Assembly (NCBI GenBank): GCA_963790505.1
Contig: CAWBOT010000004.1
Coordinates: 310,001 to 374,000 of the forward strand
From: Acidisarcina sp963790505
GTDB lineage: Bacteria > Acidobacteriota > Terriglobia > Terriglobales > Acidobacteriaceae
Direction of reading: 5' to 3'
Length of the DNA stretch: 64,000 nt
Shown in pieces: positions 33,470-41,454 of the stretch (positions are counted from its first letter, which is position 1; each line of letters opens with the position of its first letter). The notes beneath the pieces are model-generated. The model made no database searches. It had not been told where the DNA came from and saw only the letters and a program-made list of their open reading frames with translations. The position numbers were made by a program, and so were the translations under genes.

Positions 33470-34968
33470 TGGCTGGTAGACGCGGGTAGCGACCGAGCCG
33501 CCGGTGCATTCGCGCCCGGGTTTGCGAGGGTATTCTGGAACGCCAGATACCCGAGTGAATCAGGCGGCGTCGCTGTGAAAGTAACGATGTGTTCCGTCGC
33601 GAACCCCAGCTGCTCGTGTTCGAGATTGTAGAGAGTATGGAAGAGCAGTCCGGTGGCGACCAGCAGGACCGCGGCCAGAGCTACTTCTCCAGAGACCAGC
33701 CACCCGGCAAGCCGCGAACGCGCTGCGTTTGGCGTTGAGGCACGCGACTGGCCGCGCAGGGCTGTCTCCGGCTGCGTCCTCCAGGCCAGCAGCACCGGCA
33801 GCAGCGACGAAAGCAAGGTCACGACGACAGCGACCACGGCGAGCATCGCCAGCACAGACGGGCGCAGATGGATGTTGGCCGCGCGCGGCATCATCCCCTC
33901 GGGCAGCTTATGTAGCGACCATAGGATTGCGGCAGCCAGGCCCAGGCCGATCGTCGAGCCAATCACGCTCAGCAATCCGCCTTCTACCAGCAGCTGACGA
34001 ACCAGCCGCCAGCGGTCGGCTCCCAGCGCGGTCCTCACGGCGAACTCCTGCTGCCGGGTGAGGCAGCGGGCCAGCTGGAGATTGGCTACGTTGACGCAGG
34101 CAATCAACAGGACGAGGGCGAGCGCCGCAACGAGGCCGGCAAAGACTGGTCGAACGGAATAGGTGATGACATTCCGATAGGGCACCGCGTTGAAGTGCAT
34201 GCCCTTCGCGTCTTCAGGAAAATCTCGCTCGATTGACTTGGCGGTGCTCTCAAGATCGGCGCGTGCTTGGGAGATAGTGACTCCGCGCCGTAGCCTGCCT
34301 AGCAGGGTTAGGAAGTTGATTCCGCGACTGGTCTGCATCTCCTTGTTCGGCTGCAGCGGGAGCCAGACCGCCTCGGTCGCAGCATACATCTGGTTGTCGG
34401 GAAACCTGAATTCCGGCTGCATGACGCCGACGATCTTGTGAGGTATTCCGCCGATGCGAATATCTCGCCCGATCACGTTAGGATCGGCGGCGAACTGCTT
34501 GCGCCACAACTGGTCGCTGAGGATCGCGGTTGGCGGCGCGCCATCCTGCCCGTCGGCCTCGGAAAATACCCTCCCGATCGCCGGCCGCGCGCCAATCATA
34601 GTGAGCAGGTTCCAGGTGAGCTTGGGGCCAAAGACCGTCTCGCCGCCTTGCGCCGTCTGGATGATCGCCACATCGCCCTCATAGCCGGCAACGTCTTCGA
34701 AGACATGCGACCGCTGCCGGACATCGTCGAGATTCCGCCACGAGGTATTGTTCCAGTCGTCAGCCGTATCCCCGGCAAGGCCGGCGATCACCAGCCGGTC
34801 TGCGGCATAATAAGGCAGCGGCCGGATCAGCACCGAGTCGATCACCGTGAACAATGCGGCATTTGCCCCAATGCCCAGCGCGAGCGTCAACACTGCGGTA
34901 ACAGCAAATCCTGGCGACTTGAAAAGTTGCCGCAAAGCGAAAACAAGGTCATTGACGATGCTCGACAT
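33310..34968 (-). CDS. N-terminal fragment of ADOP-type permease
   Basis: This frame starts at the ATG at 34968 (MSSIVNDLVFALRQLF) and keeps the family sequence for about 480 residues. It has membrane segment 1 (FAVTAVLTLALGIGANAALF), a MacB-like periplasmic domain (about 50-270), then TM segments around VFAGLVAALALVLLIACVNV, LLSVIGSTIGLGLAAAI and VLAMLAVVAVVVTLLSSLLP, and a fourth hydrophobic stretch LAGWLVSGEVALAAVLLVA. The last 75 codons are out-of-frame tail (SHCWSASAISPAS onward). A separate upstream ATG at 34989 adds 7 residues. Without its C-terminal half this part would be inactive. Confidence 0.7.
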   Translation of the reverse strand: MSSIVNDLVFALRQLFKSPGFAVTAVLTLALGIGANAALFTVIDSVLIRPLPYYAADRLVIAGLAGDTADDWNNTSWRNLDDVRQRSHVFEDVAGYEGDVAIIQTAQGGETVFGPKLTWNLLTMIGARPAIGRVFSEADGQDGAPPTAILSDQLWRKQFAADPNVIGRDIRIGGIPHKIVGVMQPEFRFPDNQMYAATEAVWLPLQPNKEMQTSRGINFLTLLGRLRRGVTISQARADLESTAKSIERDFPEDAKGMHFNAVPYRNVITYSVRPVFAGLVAALALVLLIACVNVANLQLARCLTRQQEFAVRTALGADRWRLVRQLLVEGGLLSVIGSTIGLGLAAAILWSLHKLPEGMMPRAANIHLRPSVLAMLAVVAVVVTLLSSLLPVLLAWRTQPETALRGQSRASTPNAARSRLAGWLVSGEVALAAVLLVATGLLFHTLYNLEHEQLGFATEHIVTFTATPPDSLGYLAFQNTLANPGANAPAARSLPASTSHCWSASAISPASMTRRWLRRRRWTASTSTPASKSLASRRWRTRRTRGIRRSGL

Positions 34969-34998
34969 GGCTGTGAAGACTCCTCGCAATTCCTGAGT

Positions 34999-35712
34999 TT
35001 ATTGGACGGCTTTTTTCCCTGCGCAGTTTCCAATATTCGGAAATTCCACTGAGATCGAGTAAACCACGGGGTTCAACTGCTGCATCGCCAGATGGCTCGA
35101 CGCGAAATAACCATCGCCCGATACCTGCTGCTCCGCCTTCTGCTGCTCGACGGTCGGCCCTGCCTCCCCATACCTCGGCTCCAGGCGCATCACGATCCGC
35201 CCGCAGGCAGCAAGCTCGCGATCCAGCGCCCCCCCTTTCCAGTTCACGACCGTGCCGCTGAAGTCCCACTCAAAGCCTGATAGTTGAAACGGGTTGCCGT
35301 TTAAGCCCTCCAGCTCCCGCAACGACGTCCCAAAGCTGATCCCATTCGCAAAGTGCCACTTGCATGTCTTGGGAGTTGGGCCATTGCCATAGCAGAGAAG
35401 AATCGACGCCGGATGCGCCGTCGCCGCAGGGTGAATTCCGGCTTCAGGGGCCTTGTCCCAAAATATAGTGAGCGCCTTCTCCTGATCGCCCCCGTCGATC
35501 ACCGTCGCGGGTTCCGGCTCAGCGTCGCCGCCGCCCGATATCATCTGGTCTTTGATCGCGGCCCCGGGAAAACTTAGCCTGAGCTTGGCTGGAGTGGTCT
35601 TCGCGGTTATAGGTCCGACGCTCTTGCCGGGAACCACCAGCCATGGGTCTTCGCTCTGACCGCGCAACGGGACCGCGCAGCAAACCAACACAACCAACCA
35701 GGCCCAGCGCAT
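34999..35712 (-). CDS. exported protein of unknown function
   Basis: The 237-residue product has a signal peptide (WAWLVVLVCCAVPLRGQS). The segment VPGKSVGPITAKTTPAKLRLSFP, repeated in type in other bacterial exported proteins, suggests a short conserved domain in which the 'VGPIT' Gly acts as a turn, but I cannot name it. Three cysteines (LLCYGNGPTPKTC, ACG) lie in the mature part, plus one at the end. The gene is 30 bases upstream of the permease on the same strand, so they may be one transcript. The ATG at 35712 is the only good start. Confidence 0.65.
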   Translation of the reverse strand: MRWAWLVVLVCCAVPLRGQSEDPWLVVPGKSVGPITAKTTPAKLRLSFPGAAIKDQMISGGGDAEPEPATVIDGGDQEKALTIFWDKAPEAGIHPAATAHPASILLCYGNGPTPKTCKWHFANGISFGTSLRELEGLNGNPFQLSGFEWDFSGTVVNWKGGALDRELAACGRIVMRLEPRYGEAGPTVEQQKAEQQVSGDGYFASSHLAMQQLNPVVYSISVEFPNIGNCAGKKAVQ

Positions 35713-35775
35713 CGTGGTAGTAAGTTAGCATGACGACTGTCAACTCCAGTTCCCGTTGCTAAAATAAGTGCAGCC

Positions 35776-37251
35776 ATGGCCGCCTCCGCAAGCATTACTC
35801 CCGAAAGTCTGACCAGATATGAGCCGGTGATTGGCCTCGAAGTCCATGTGCAGCTGCTCACCCGGACCAAGGCCTTCTGCGGCTGCTCTACAAAATTCGG
35901 CGCCGCCCCAAACACCAATGTCTGCCCCGTCTGCCTGGGGTTGCCGGGGTCTCTTCCGGTGCTGAACAAACGCGCCGTCGAGTTCGCCGTCCTGGCGGCA
36001 ACTGCGATCAACTGTGAGGTGCGCGAACGGTCGATCTTCGCGCGCAAGAACTACTTCTACCCCGACCTGCCCAAGGGTTATCAGATCTCCCAGTTCGACA
36101 AGCCGCTCGCCGAGCATGGCCACATCGATGTCAGCACACCGTCCGGCAGGAAGCGTATCGGCATCACCCGCCTGCATCTCGAAGAAGACGCCGGTAAGAG
36201 TATGCATGAAGGATTTCCCGAGTCGGCCACCAAGACCTATGTCGATCTCAACCGCTGCGGGACGCCGCTCATCGAGATCGTTAGCGAACCCGATATCCGC
36301 ACTCCCGACGAAGCTTACGAGTACCTCACCAGGCTCAAGGAAATTCTCCTCTACACCGGCGTGAGCGACTGCAACATGGAAGAGGGCTCGCTGCGTTGCG
36401 ACGCAAACGTGAGCGTTCGCCCCCGAGGCCAGGAGAAATTCGGCACCAAGGCCGAGGTCAAGAACGTCAACAGCTTCCGTTACATCCGCTCCGCCCTCGA
36501 ATACGAGATCGAGCGCCAGGTCGAGTTGATCGAGAGCGGCGGACGAGTCGTGCAGGAGACACGGCTGTGGAACGCCGCCGTGGGGCGTACCTATTCCATG
36601 CGGTCGAAAGAACAGGCGCACGACTACCGTTATTTTCCCGAGCCCGACCTGCCGCCGCTCATCGTCACTGCCGAATGGAAAGCGGAGATTCTAAAAGCGC
36701 TGCCCGAGTTGCCCGAAGCCAGGCGCGCCCGCTTCGCGGAGGAGTACGGCCTCAACGAGCAGGACGCGCAGACCCTCACCGCGACGCGCGAGTTTGCCGA
36801 TCAGTTCGAAGTGGCAGCGAAGGCCGCCAAGAGCCCCCGCCGCGTCGCCAACCTCGTCAACAGCGAACTCGTCACCCGGCTCAAGCTCCACAACTTGGAG
36901 CTCGAGCAGTCGCCGGTCTCCATGAAGGGCATCGCCTATGCCGCCGATCTCGCGGAAGAAGGCAAGCTCTCCAGCAAGCAGTGGAAGCAGCTCTTCGATG
37001 TCGCGTTTGAGAAGAACGAAGATTTTCCCGCCGTCTACGAGCGCGAGAAGCCCCAACAGCTCAGCGATCCTGCGGCCATAGAGAAGTTGATCGATGAAGT
37101 CATCGCCGCCAATCCCAAGCAAGTCGAGCAGTACCGCGCCGGCAAGAAGACCGTGGCCGCTTTCTTCGTCGGCCAGGTAATGAAGCTCTCGAAAGGGCAG
37201 GCAAATCCTGGTATGCTGAATGAGCTCGTCGTAAAGAAGCTGGATTCCTAG
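35776..37251 (+). CDS. gatB: aspartyl/glutamyl-tRNA amidotransferase subunit B
   Basis: The 491-residue protein is the kinase/transamidase core of GatCAB, which amidates Glu-tRNA(Gln) or Asp-tRNA(Asn). Typical segments are YEPVIGLEVHVQLLTRTKAFC at the start, NTNVCPVCLGLPGSLP with zinc-site Cys, GITRLHLEEDAGKS, and DYRYFPEPDLPPL. The YqeY-like tail domain (about 330-491) is present. Length is normal. GatA and GatC are not adjacent, so the complex is assembled from dispersed genes. It starts 64 bases from a divergent minus-strand gene. Confidence 0.97.
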   Translation: MAASASITPESLTRYEPVIGLEVHVQLLTRTKAFCGCSTKFGAAPNTNVCPVCLGLPGSLPVLNKRAVEFAVLAATAINCEVRERSIFARKNYFYPDLPKGYQISQFDKPLAEHGHIDVSTPSGRKRIGITRLHLEEDAGKSMHEGFPESATKTYVDLNRCGTPLIEIVSEPDIRTPDEAYEYLTRLKEILLYTGVSDCNMEEGSLRCDANVSVRPRGQEKFGTKAEVKNVNSFRYIRSALEYEIERQVELIESGGRVVQETRLWNAAVGRTYSMRSKEQAHDYRYFPEPDLPPLIVTAEWKAEILKALPELPEARRARFAEEYGLNEQDAQTLTATREFADQFEVAAKAAKSPRRVANLVNSELVTRLKLHNLELEQSPVSMKGIAYAADLAEEGKLSSKQWKQLFDVAFEKNEDFPAVYEREKPQQLSDPAAIEKLIDEVIAANPKQVEQYRAGKKTVAAFFVGQVMKLSKGQANPGMLNELVVKKLDS

Positions 37252-37280
37252 GTGCTGCTCCTCTTGACCGCGGCTCTCGC

Positions 37281-37772
37281 TTAGCTCATCCCCATAAAGA
37301 GAAAATCCATTGGCCAGTCCGGCTTGATGCCATACTGGCGCACCAGCGTGGCTAACTGCGCGTAATGCCGAATGCCGTGCAGCAGCGCATGAAAGAGAAT
37401 CGTCTTCCGCTTGGCGCTCCGCGTACCCATAGAAATCGTGCTGAACTCCAGCATCTCGTCCCAGTTCACTGAAGCGTCAGCCAGCAGCTTGCGATAACGC
37501 TCCAACGCCGCACCATGCAGCCCAAAGAGCACTTCCACGGATCCATCCGGCACCTGCTCATAAGGCGTCACCGGCTCACCGCTCAACCGCTCCGAGTAGC
37601 GCAGCTCCACCGCAACGATGTGCCGCACCAATCCGCGAACTGTCCCCACTCTGTAGACATCACAAGGCATATCGATCGCCTCTGGATTGGCGGCCAGAAG
37701 GGCCTTCCACCCCTGCGCGGTCAGGTCGTTCCACTGCAGGAGCTCCGTTGCAGATAGCGCGAGCTGACTCAT
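37281..37772 (-). CDS. DinB-family protein
   Basis: The 163-residue four-helix protein belongs to the DinB/YfiT-like superfamily of metal-binding proteins. The three metal ligands are probably His51 in VRHIVAVELRYSERL and the two His of LFHALLHGIRHYAQL (about 128-136). Members include mycothiol- and bacillithiol-dependent transferases, but most are unassigned. It is on its own between gatB, which converges on it, and the vapC gene, 20 bases away on the same strand; the latter proximity is probably accidental. The function is not predictable here. Confidence 0.85.
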   Translation of the reverse strand: MSQLALSATELLQWNDLTAQGWKALLAANPEAIDMPCDVYRVGTVRGLVRHIVAVELRYSERLSGEPVTPYEQVPDGSVEVLFGLHGAALERYRKLLADASVNWDEMLEFSTISMGTRSAKRKTILFHALLHGIRHYAQLATLVRQYGIKPDWPMDFLFMGMS

Positions 37773-37792
37773 AGGTTCTCCTCTAAAGAAGC

Positions 37793-38212
37793 TTAGGCCT
37801 CCCAGGGATTCACGACAGAGATAGGCAAGTCATCGAAATGCTTTACATTTCGCGTGGCAATCGTTGCGTGACGGGTGATTGCCATCCCGGCGATCATTGC
37901 ATCCAGCGGCTTGTAGTCGCGGCCTTCGCGTTTTCGTTTAGCCATCAACCTTCCCGCCTCGCTGGCGGCACGCGGGTCGAAACTCACAACTTGTCCGCGC
38001 AGATCGTCGGCGAGAAGACCCGCAAGAGCAATCTCAAGATGGCTGCGGCGCTTGCCAGGTGGCATGAGATTCAATCCAAATTCAATCTCAAAGACGTTCA
38101 CGGATCCGGTCCATACTTCCCGCTGCGATTGACGATCCAGCCACGCGATGACCAATGGCTCTGGGATCGGCTGCATCAAGGCGGAGAGCACAGTGGTATC
38201 AAGCAGGATCAT
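37793..38212 (-). CDS. vapC: PIN-domain toxin VapC (FitB-like)
   Basis: The 139-residue protein is a Mg-dependent RNase toxin of the VapC family. The acidic residues are Asp5 in MILLDTTVLSALM, Glu42 or Glu44 in NVFEIEFGL, Asp102 or so in PLDAMIAGMAI, and a C-terminal Asp in KHFDDL. It is close to FitB-type toxins (LDTTVLS, HATIATRNVKHF). It overlaps the antitoxin gene by 14 bases, so translation is coupled and the antitoxin is made first. Confidence 0.92.
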   Translation of the reverse strand: MILLDTTVLSALMQPIPEPLVIAWLDRQSQREVWTGSVNVFEIEFGLNLMPPGKRRSHLEIALAGLLADDLRGQVVSFDPRAASEAGRLMAKRKREGRDYKPLDAMIAGMAITRHATIATRNVKHFDDLPISVVNPWEA

Positions 38213-38474
38213 TGTCTTGATCGATGACCTCGACGAAAGAAGGAACTTTCATCTCCCATGTGGGCATTTCAGGTAAATCGACACCAAGCCCGCTACCGGA
38301 AAATCTTGCGACGATTCTCGTGCCCAATCCTCCGGAATCCTGCTCCTCGACGGTTGCCGCAGCTCGCAAAATCTCGCGCACTTCCTCTTCCATGCTGCAC
38401 CCGTGACGCGCGGCCCGCTCCCGCAGCCGAGCTTTCACTTCCTCCTCGAGATTTCTAACCAGTAACTGGGCCAT
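38199..38474 (-). CDS. vapB: VapB-type (FitA-like) antitoxin
   Basis: From the ATG at 38474 the antitoxin is 91 residues. The N-terminal part (AQLLVRNLEEEVKARLRERA) is a ribbon-helix-helix of the FitA type, which binds the operator; the rest (about 50-91) is the acidic tail that wraps the toxin. An upstream ATG at 38519 would add 15 residues that lie across the operator and is less likely. A 17-bp inverted repeat sits 28 bases upstream of the start. Confidence 0.88.
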   Translation of the reverse strand: MAQLLVRNLEEEVKARLRERAARHGCSMEEEVREILRAAATVEEQDSGGLGTRIVARFSGSGLGVDLPEMPTWEMKVPSFVEVIDQDNDPA

Positions 38475-38501
38475 TGCCTGACACATTCCTGCAATATTTA
38501 C

Positions 38502-38518
38502 TGATATCAACGATATCA
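38502..38518. promoter_or_regulatory. palindromic operator of vapBC
   Basis: TGATATC-AAC-GATATCA is a 7-bp perfect inverted repeat with a 3-base spacer. It lies 28 bases upstream of the antitoxin start. FitA/VapB ribbon-helix-helix dimers are known to repress their operon at such short inverted repeats. Binding is inferred. Confidence 0.65.
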
Positions 38519-38557
38519 CGATCGAGCTGACTGGCCGATGAGGAGCTTGAGCGGTCT

Positions 38558-41386
38558 TCAGACCTTCTCCAGGTTCGCGAACTTCTCCACCAGCTTCTTC
38601 ACACCGAACTTGGCGAACTGCACCGTGATCTTGGCGGTTTCGCCATCACCCTCGGTGCGGAAGACGATGCCGTCGCCATACTTCGGATGACGCACCCGCT
38701 CGCCGTTCTTGAAGCCCGTCGCACCCTTTGTCTCGGGAATCTCCAGCTTTGGCCGCGGCGCGTAGCTGCCCTTGCCCTTTGCAGTGAAGAACTGCGCGAT
38801 GTTGTCCAGTGATCCAGCCCCGCCAGCTGAAGGTCGCCCGCTCCCCGGACGGACGACAGGTCGGGGCGTAAAGCCGTTGCCATATCGTGACGCCGGTGAC
38901 TCTGAGGCAGCGTGCCGCGCGCTCTGGTCCTCATCCTCGTAGCTGTAGTGGCGGCCCGATTCCAGATCGTCGTCCCGGTAGGGCGAACGACCGCGTCCAT
39001 TCCAATCGCGCCCCCCCCCGCTCCAGCTCTGGGTTCGAGCCCGCACCGGGCTCAGATCTTCAATCAGGTCAGCCGGAATTTCCTCCAGGAACCGCGAAGG
39101 AAGACTCGCCTCGGGCATGTCATTGCCGTAGCGGCGTCGATAACGCGCCCGCGTCACCATCAGCGTGTCCATCGCCCGCGTCATCCCCACGTAGCAGAGC
39201 CGGCGCTCTTCTTCCATCTGGTTGGGGTCGTTGAGGGTGCGCGAATGCGGAAACAATCCCTCTTCCATCCCCGCAAGCAGAACCAGTGGAAACTCCAAAC
39301 CTTTGGCGGCGTGCAGCGTCATCAGCGTGACTCGCGAACTCGGGTCGTACTTGTCGACATCGCTCACCAGCGCGGCATGATCGAGAAACTCGTGCAGCGT
39401 CTCACCCCGGGCCTGCGCGTCCTGCGCGGCGTTTGCGAGTTCTTTGAGGTTCTCAATCCGAGAGAGCGACTCGGGCGTAGCCTCTGCTTCGAGCGCGCGA
39501 ATGTATCCGGTGCGGTCGATGAGAAAGCGAATCAGCTCCGGCAGCGTCGCCGCATCCCCCGGCTTGCGGAATGGCGCACGGTCTTGCGAAGTTGCGAGCT
39601 GGGCCAACTCTTGCGCAGCCGCCCGCGCCAGCGAAGCACGCTCCAGCGGCGTCGGCCCTTTTCCTGGTTCGGGAATCATCTCTAGAAAAGGATTGAACTC
39701 AGTCGCATCGACGCGAAGTTCTTCGCCGGCAAGCTCAGGCAATAGCGGCTCAAGACCAAGCAGCCCCTGGCCGCCATCATCGAACTCCGCGAAATCGAAG
39801 CTGGTGTCGTCTTCGAGGGCCGGTTCGAATGCCTCCGAACCATCCATCTCCGCTCCGTCCTCCGCAGCCTCTGAAGACTGCAGTTCGCTGTCTAACCCTG
39901 CGACATCCGCCGCCAGCTTCTCGTCGAATCCGGGCGTCAGCATCGCACGCGCATCCTGGATGATGCGCCGGAAGTTCTGCAACGCCAGCAGAGATCGCTG
40001 TGGAAGCAGGTTTTCTTTCACCGCTCGTCCCGTTGCCGTCCAAAGGCTCGACCCAGTCTCAAGCGCCAGCCGCTCCAGCGTCTCCATCGTGGTCTTGCCG
40101 ATGCCGCGCGGTGGAGTATTTACCACCCGCTGTAACGCGATCGAGTCGTCGGTGTTCTGCACCAGCTTGAGGTAGCTCAGCAGGTCCTTGATCTCAGAGC
40201 GGTCGTAGAACGAAAAGCCGCCGACCATGGTGTAACCGATCGCGTAGCGGCGCAGTGCTTCTTCCACCAGACGCGATTGCGAGTTGGTGCGGTAAAGCAC
40301 CGCCGCGCGAGGAGGTTCTTCTGAAGTGCTCTCTTCACCCGCTTTGCGCAGATATTTGTTGATCTGGTCGGCGATGAAGAGCGCCTCGTTCTCTCCATCA
40401 GGCGCTTCGTAGTAGCCGATCTTCGATCCGCCCTCGCGCGCCGTCCAGAGATGCTTGCCCTTCCGCTGGGCGTTGCGCGCAACCACCGCGCCGGCCGCCT
40501 CCAGAATCATTTGTGTCGATCGGTAGTTTTGCTCCAGACGCACCGTCTTGACACTCGGAAAGTCCTTCTCGAACTCGAGAATGTTCTTGATGTCCGCGCC
40601 CCGCCACGAATAGATGCTCTGGTCTTCGTCGCCGACAACGCAGACATTCTGGTCGGGCCCGGCGAGCAGCTTCATCAGTTCATACTGCGGACGATTCGTG
40701 TCCTGATACTCATCGATCAGCAGGTAGCGGTAGCGGCGGTTGTAGCGCTCTCTTACCTCGCTTGAAGACTTCAGTACCCGCACTGCTTCGAGCAGCAGAT
40801 CGTCAAAGTCGAGCGCGTTCGCCTTCCGCAGCTCCTTGCGATAAGCCTCGAATATGTGCGCGACCTTCTCGCTGGTCGGGTCAGCCGACTGCAGATAATA
40901 CTCCTGCGGATCGAGCATGTGATTCTTCGCCCACGAGATGCGCCCCAGCACCACGCGTGGCGTGAGCTGTTTATCGTCGAGGCCCATTCGCCGCATCACT
41001 TGCTTGACTAAAGACTGCTGATCGGATTCGTCATAGATCGCAAAAGTCCGCGTCAGCCCTTCGCCGCCTATACGCAGCGCTTCGATATCTCGCCGCAGCA
41101 GCCGCACACAAAAAGAGTGAAAGGTCGAGAGCAGTGGCTTGGCCAGAGAACCGTGGCCTAGCAGTTTATCCACGCGCTCCGCCATCTCCGCCGAGGCCTT
41201 GTTGGTAAAGGTGACAGCGAGGATCGAGTCCGGCGCGACCCCCCGCTCCTCGATCAGGTAGGCGATGCGGTGAGTGATGACGCGCGTCTTGCCCGAGCCG
41301 GCGCCAGCAAGAATGAGCACCGGCCCATCGACGGCCTCAACCGCCTCCCGTTGCTGGGGGTTCAATTTGTCGAGTAAATGCTGCAA
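38558..41386 (-). CDS. UvrD/PcrA-family DNA helicase
   Basis: The 942-residue SF1 helicase has Walker A (LAGAGSGKTRVIT, 26-38), the Q motif (LNPQQREAVEA), the Walker B (LLIDEYQDTNRPQYELM), motif III (GDEDQSIYSWRGAD), and motifs V and VI (TLMTLHAAKGLEFPLVLLAG and RRLCYVGMTRAMD). The C-terminal 60 residues form the Tudor-like domain of PcrA (GERVRHPKYGDGIV), which binds RNA polymerase. It is about 200 residues longer than PcrA because of an acidic, low-complexity insertion (about 495-585) and a Gly/Arg/Asp/Ser-rich linker (about 800-890). Role: repair and clearing of transcription-replication conflicts. vapBC follows it. Confidence 0.95.
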   Translation of the reverse strand: MQHLLDKLNPQQREAVEAVDGPVLILAGAGSGKTRVITHRIAYLIEERGVAPDSILAVTFTNKASAEMAERVDKLLGHGSLAKPLLSTFHSFCVRLLRRDIEALRIGGEGLTRTFAIYDESDQQSLVKQVMRRMGLDDKQLTPRVVLGRISWAKNHMLDPQEYYLQSADPTSEKVAHIFEAYRKELRKANALDFDDLLLEAVRVLKSSSEVRERYNRRYRYLLIDEYQDTNRPQYELMKLLAGPDQNVCVVGDEDQSIYSWRGADIKNILEFEKDFPSVKTVRLEQNYRSTQMILEAAGAVVARNAQRKGKHLWTAREGGSKIGYYEAPDGENEALFIADQINKYLRKAGEESTSEEPPRAAVLYRTNSQSRLVEEALRRYAIGYTMVGGFSFYDRSEIKDLLSYLKLVQNTDDSIALQRVVNTPPRGIGKTTMETLERLALETGSSLWTATGRAVKENLLPQRSLLALQNFRRIIQDARAMLTPGFDEKLAADVAGLDSELQSSEAAEDGAEMDGSEAFEPALEDDTSFDFAEFDDGGQGLLGLEPLLPELAGEELRVDATEFNPFLEMIPEPGKGPTPLERASLARAAAQELAQLATSQDRAPFRKPGDAATLPELIRFLIDRTGYIRALEAEATPESLSRIENLKELANAAQDAQARGETLHEFLDHAALVSDVDKYDPSSRVTLMTLHAAKGLEFPLVLLAGMEEGLFPHSRTLNDPNQMEEERRLCYVGMTRAMDTLMVTRARYRRRYGNDMPEASLPSRFLEEIPADLIEDLSPVRARTQSWSGGGRDWNGRGRSPYRDDDLESGRHYSYEDEDQSARHAASESPASRYGNGFTPRPVVRPGSGRPSAGGAGSLDNIAQFFTAKGKGSYAPRPKLEIPETKGATGFKNGERVRHPKYGDGIVFRTEGDGETAKITVQFAKFGVKKLVEKFANLEKV

Positions 41387-41454
41387 AGAGTACTTCCGGC
41401 TCGCGCTGAAGGAATAGAGACGCTCTCCTAGTGTAATCGCAGCCGGGAAGCAGA

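Larger units (their letters stand above)
32459..34968 (-). pseudogene. MacB/FtsX-like ABC permease of ADOP type, frameshifted
   Basis: As one gene of about 836 codons this would be a duplicated permease of the Acidobacteria-type orphan permease family: MacB-like N-terminal membrane segment and periplasmic domain, three TM helices, then a second periplasmic domain and the last TM group. The frame shifts by one base (deletion or net loss) somewhere within about 33,480-33,550, where the protein LAFQNTLANPGANA turns into an unrelated Arg/Ser-rich tail and SVATRVYQPLLERFRHLPG resumes in another frame. Everything before and after matches the family. No ATP-binding subunit is adjacent, which is usual for orphan ADOPs. 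Real pseudogene or sequencing indel cannot be told apart here. Confidence 0.8.
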
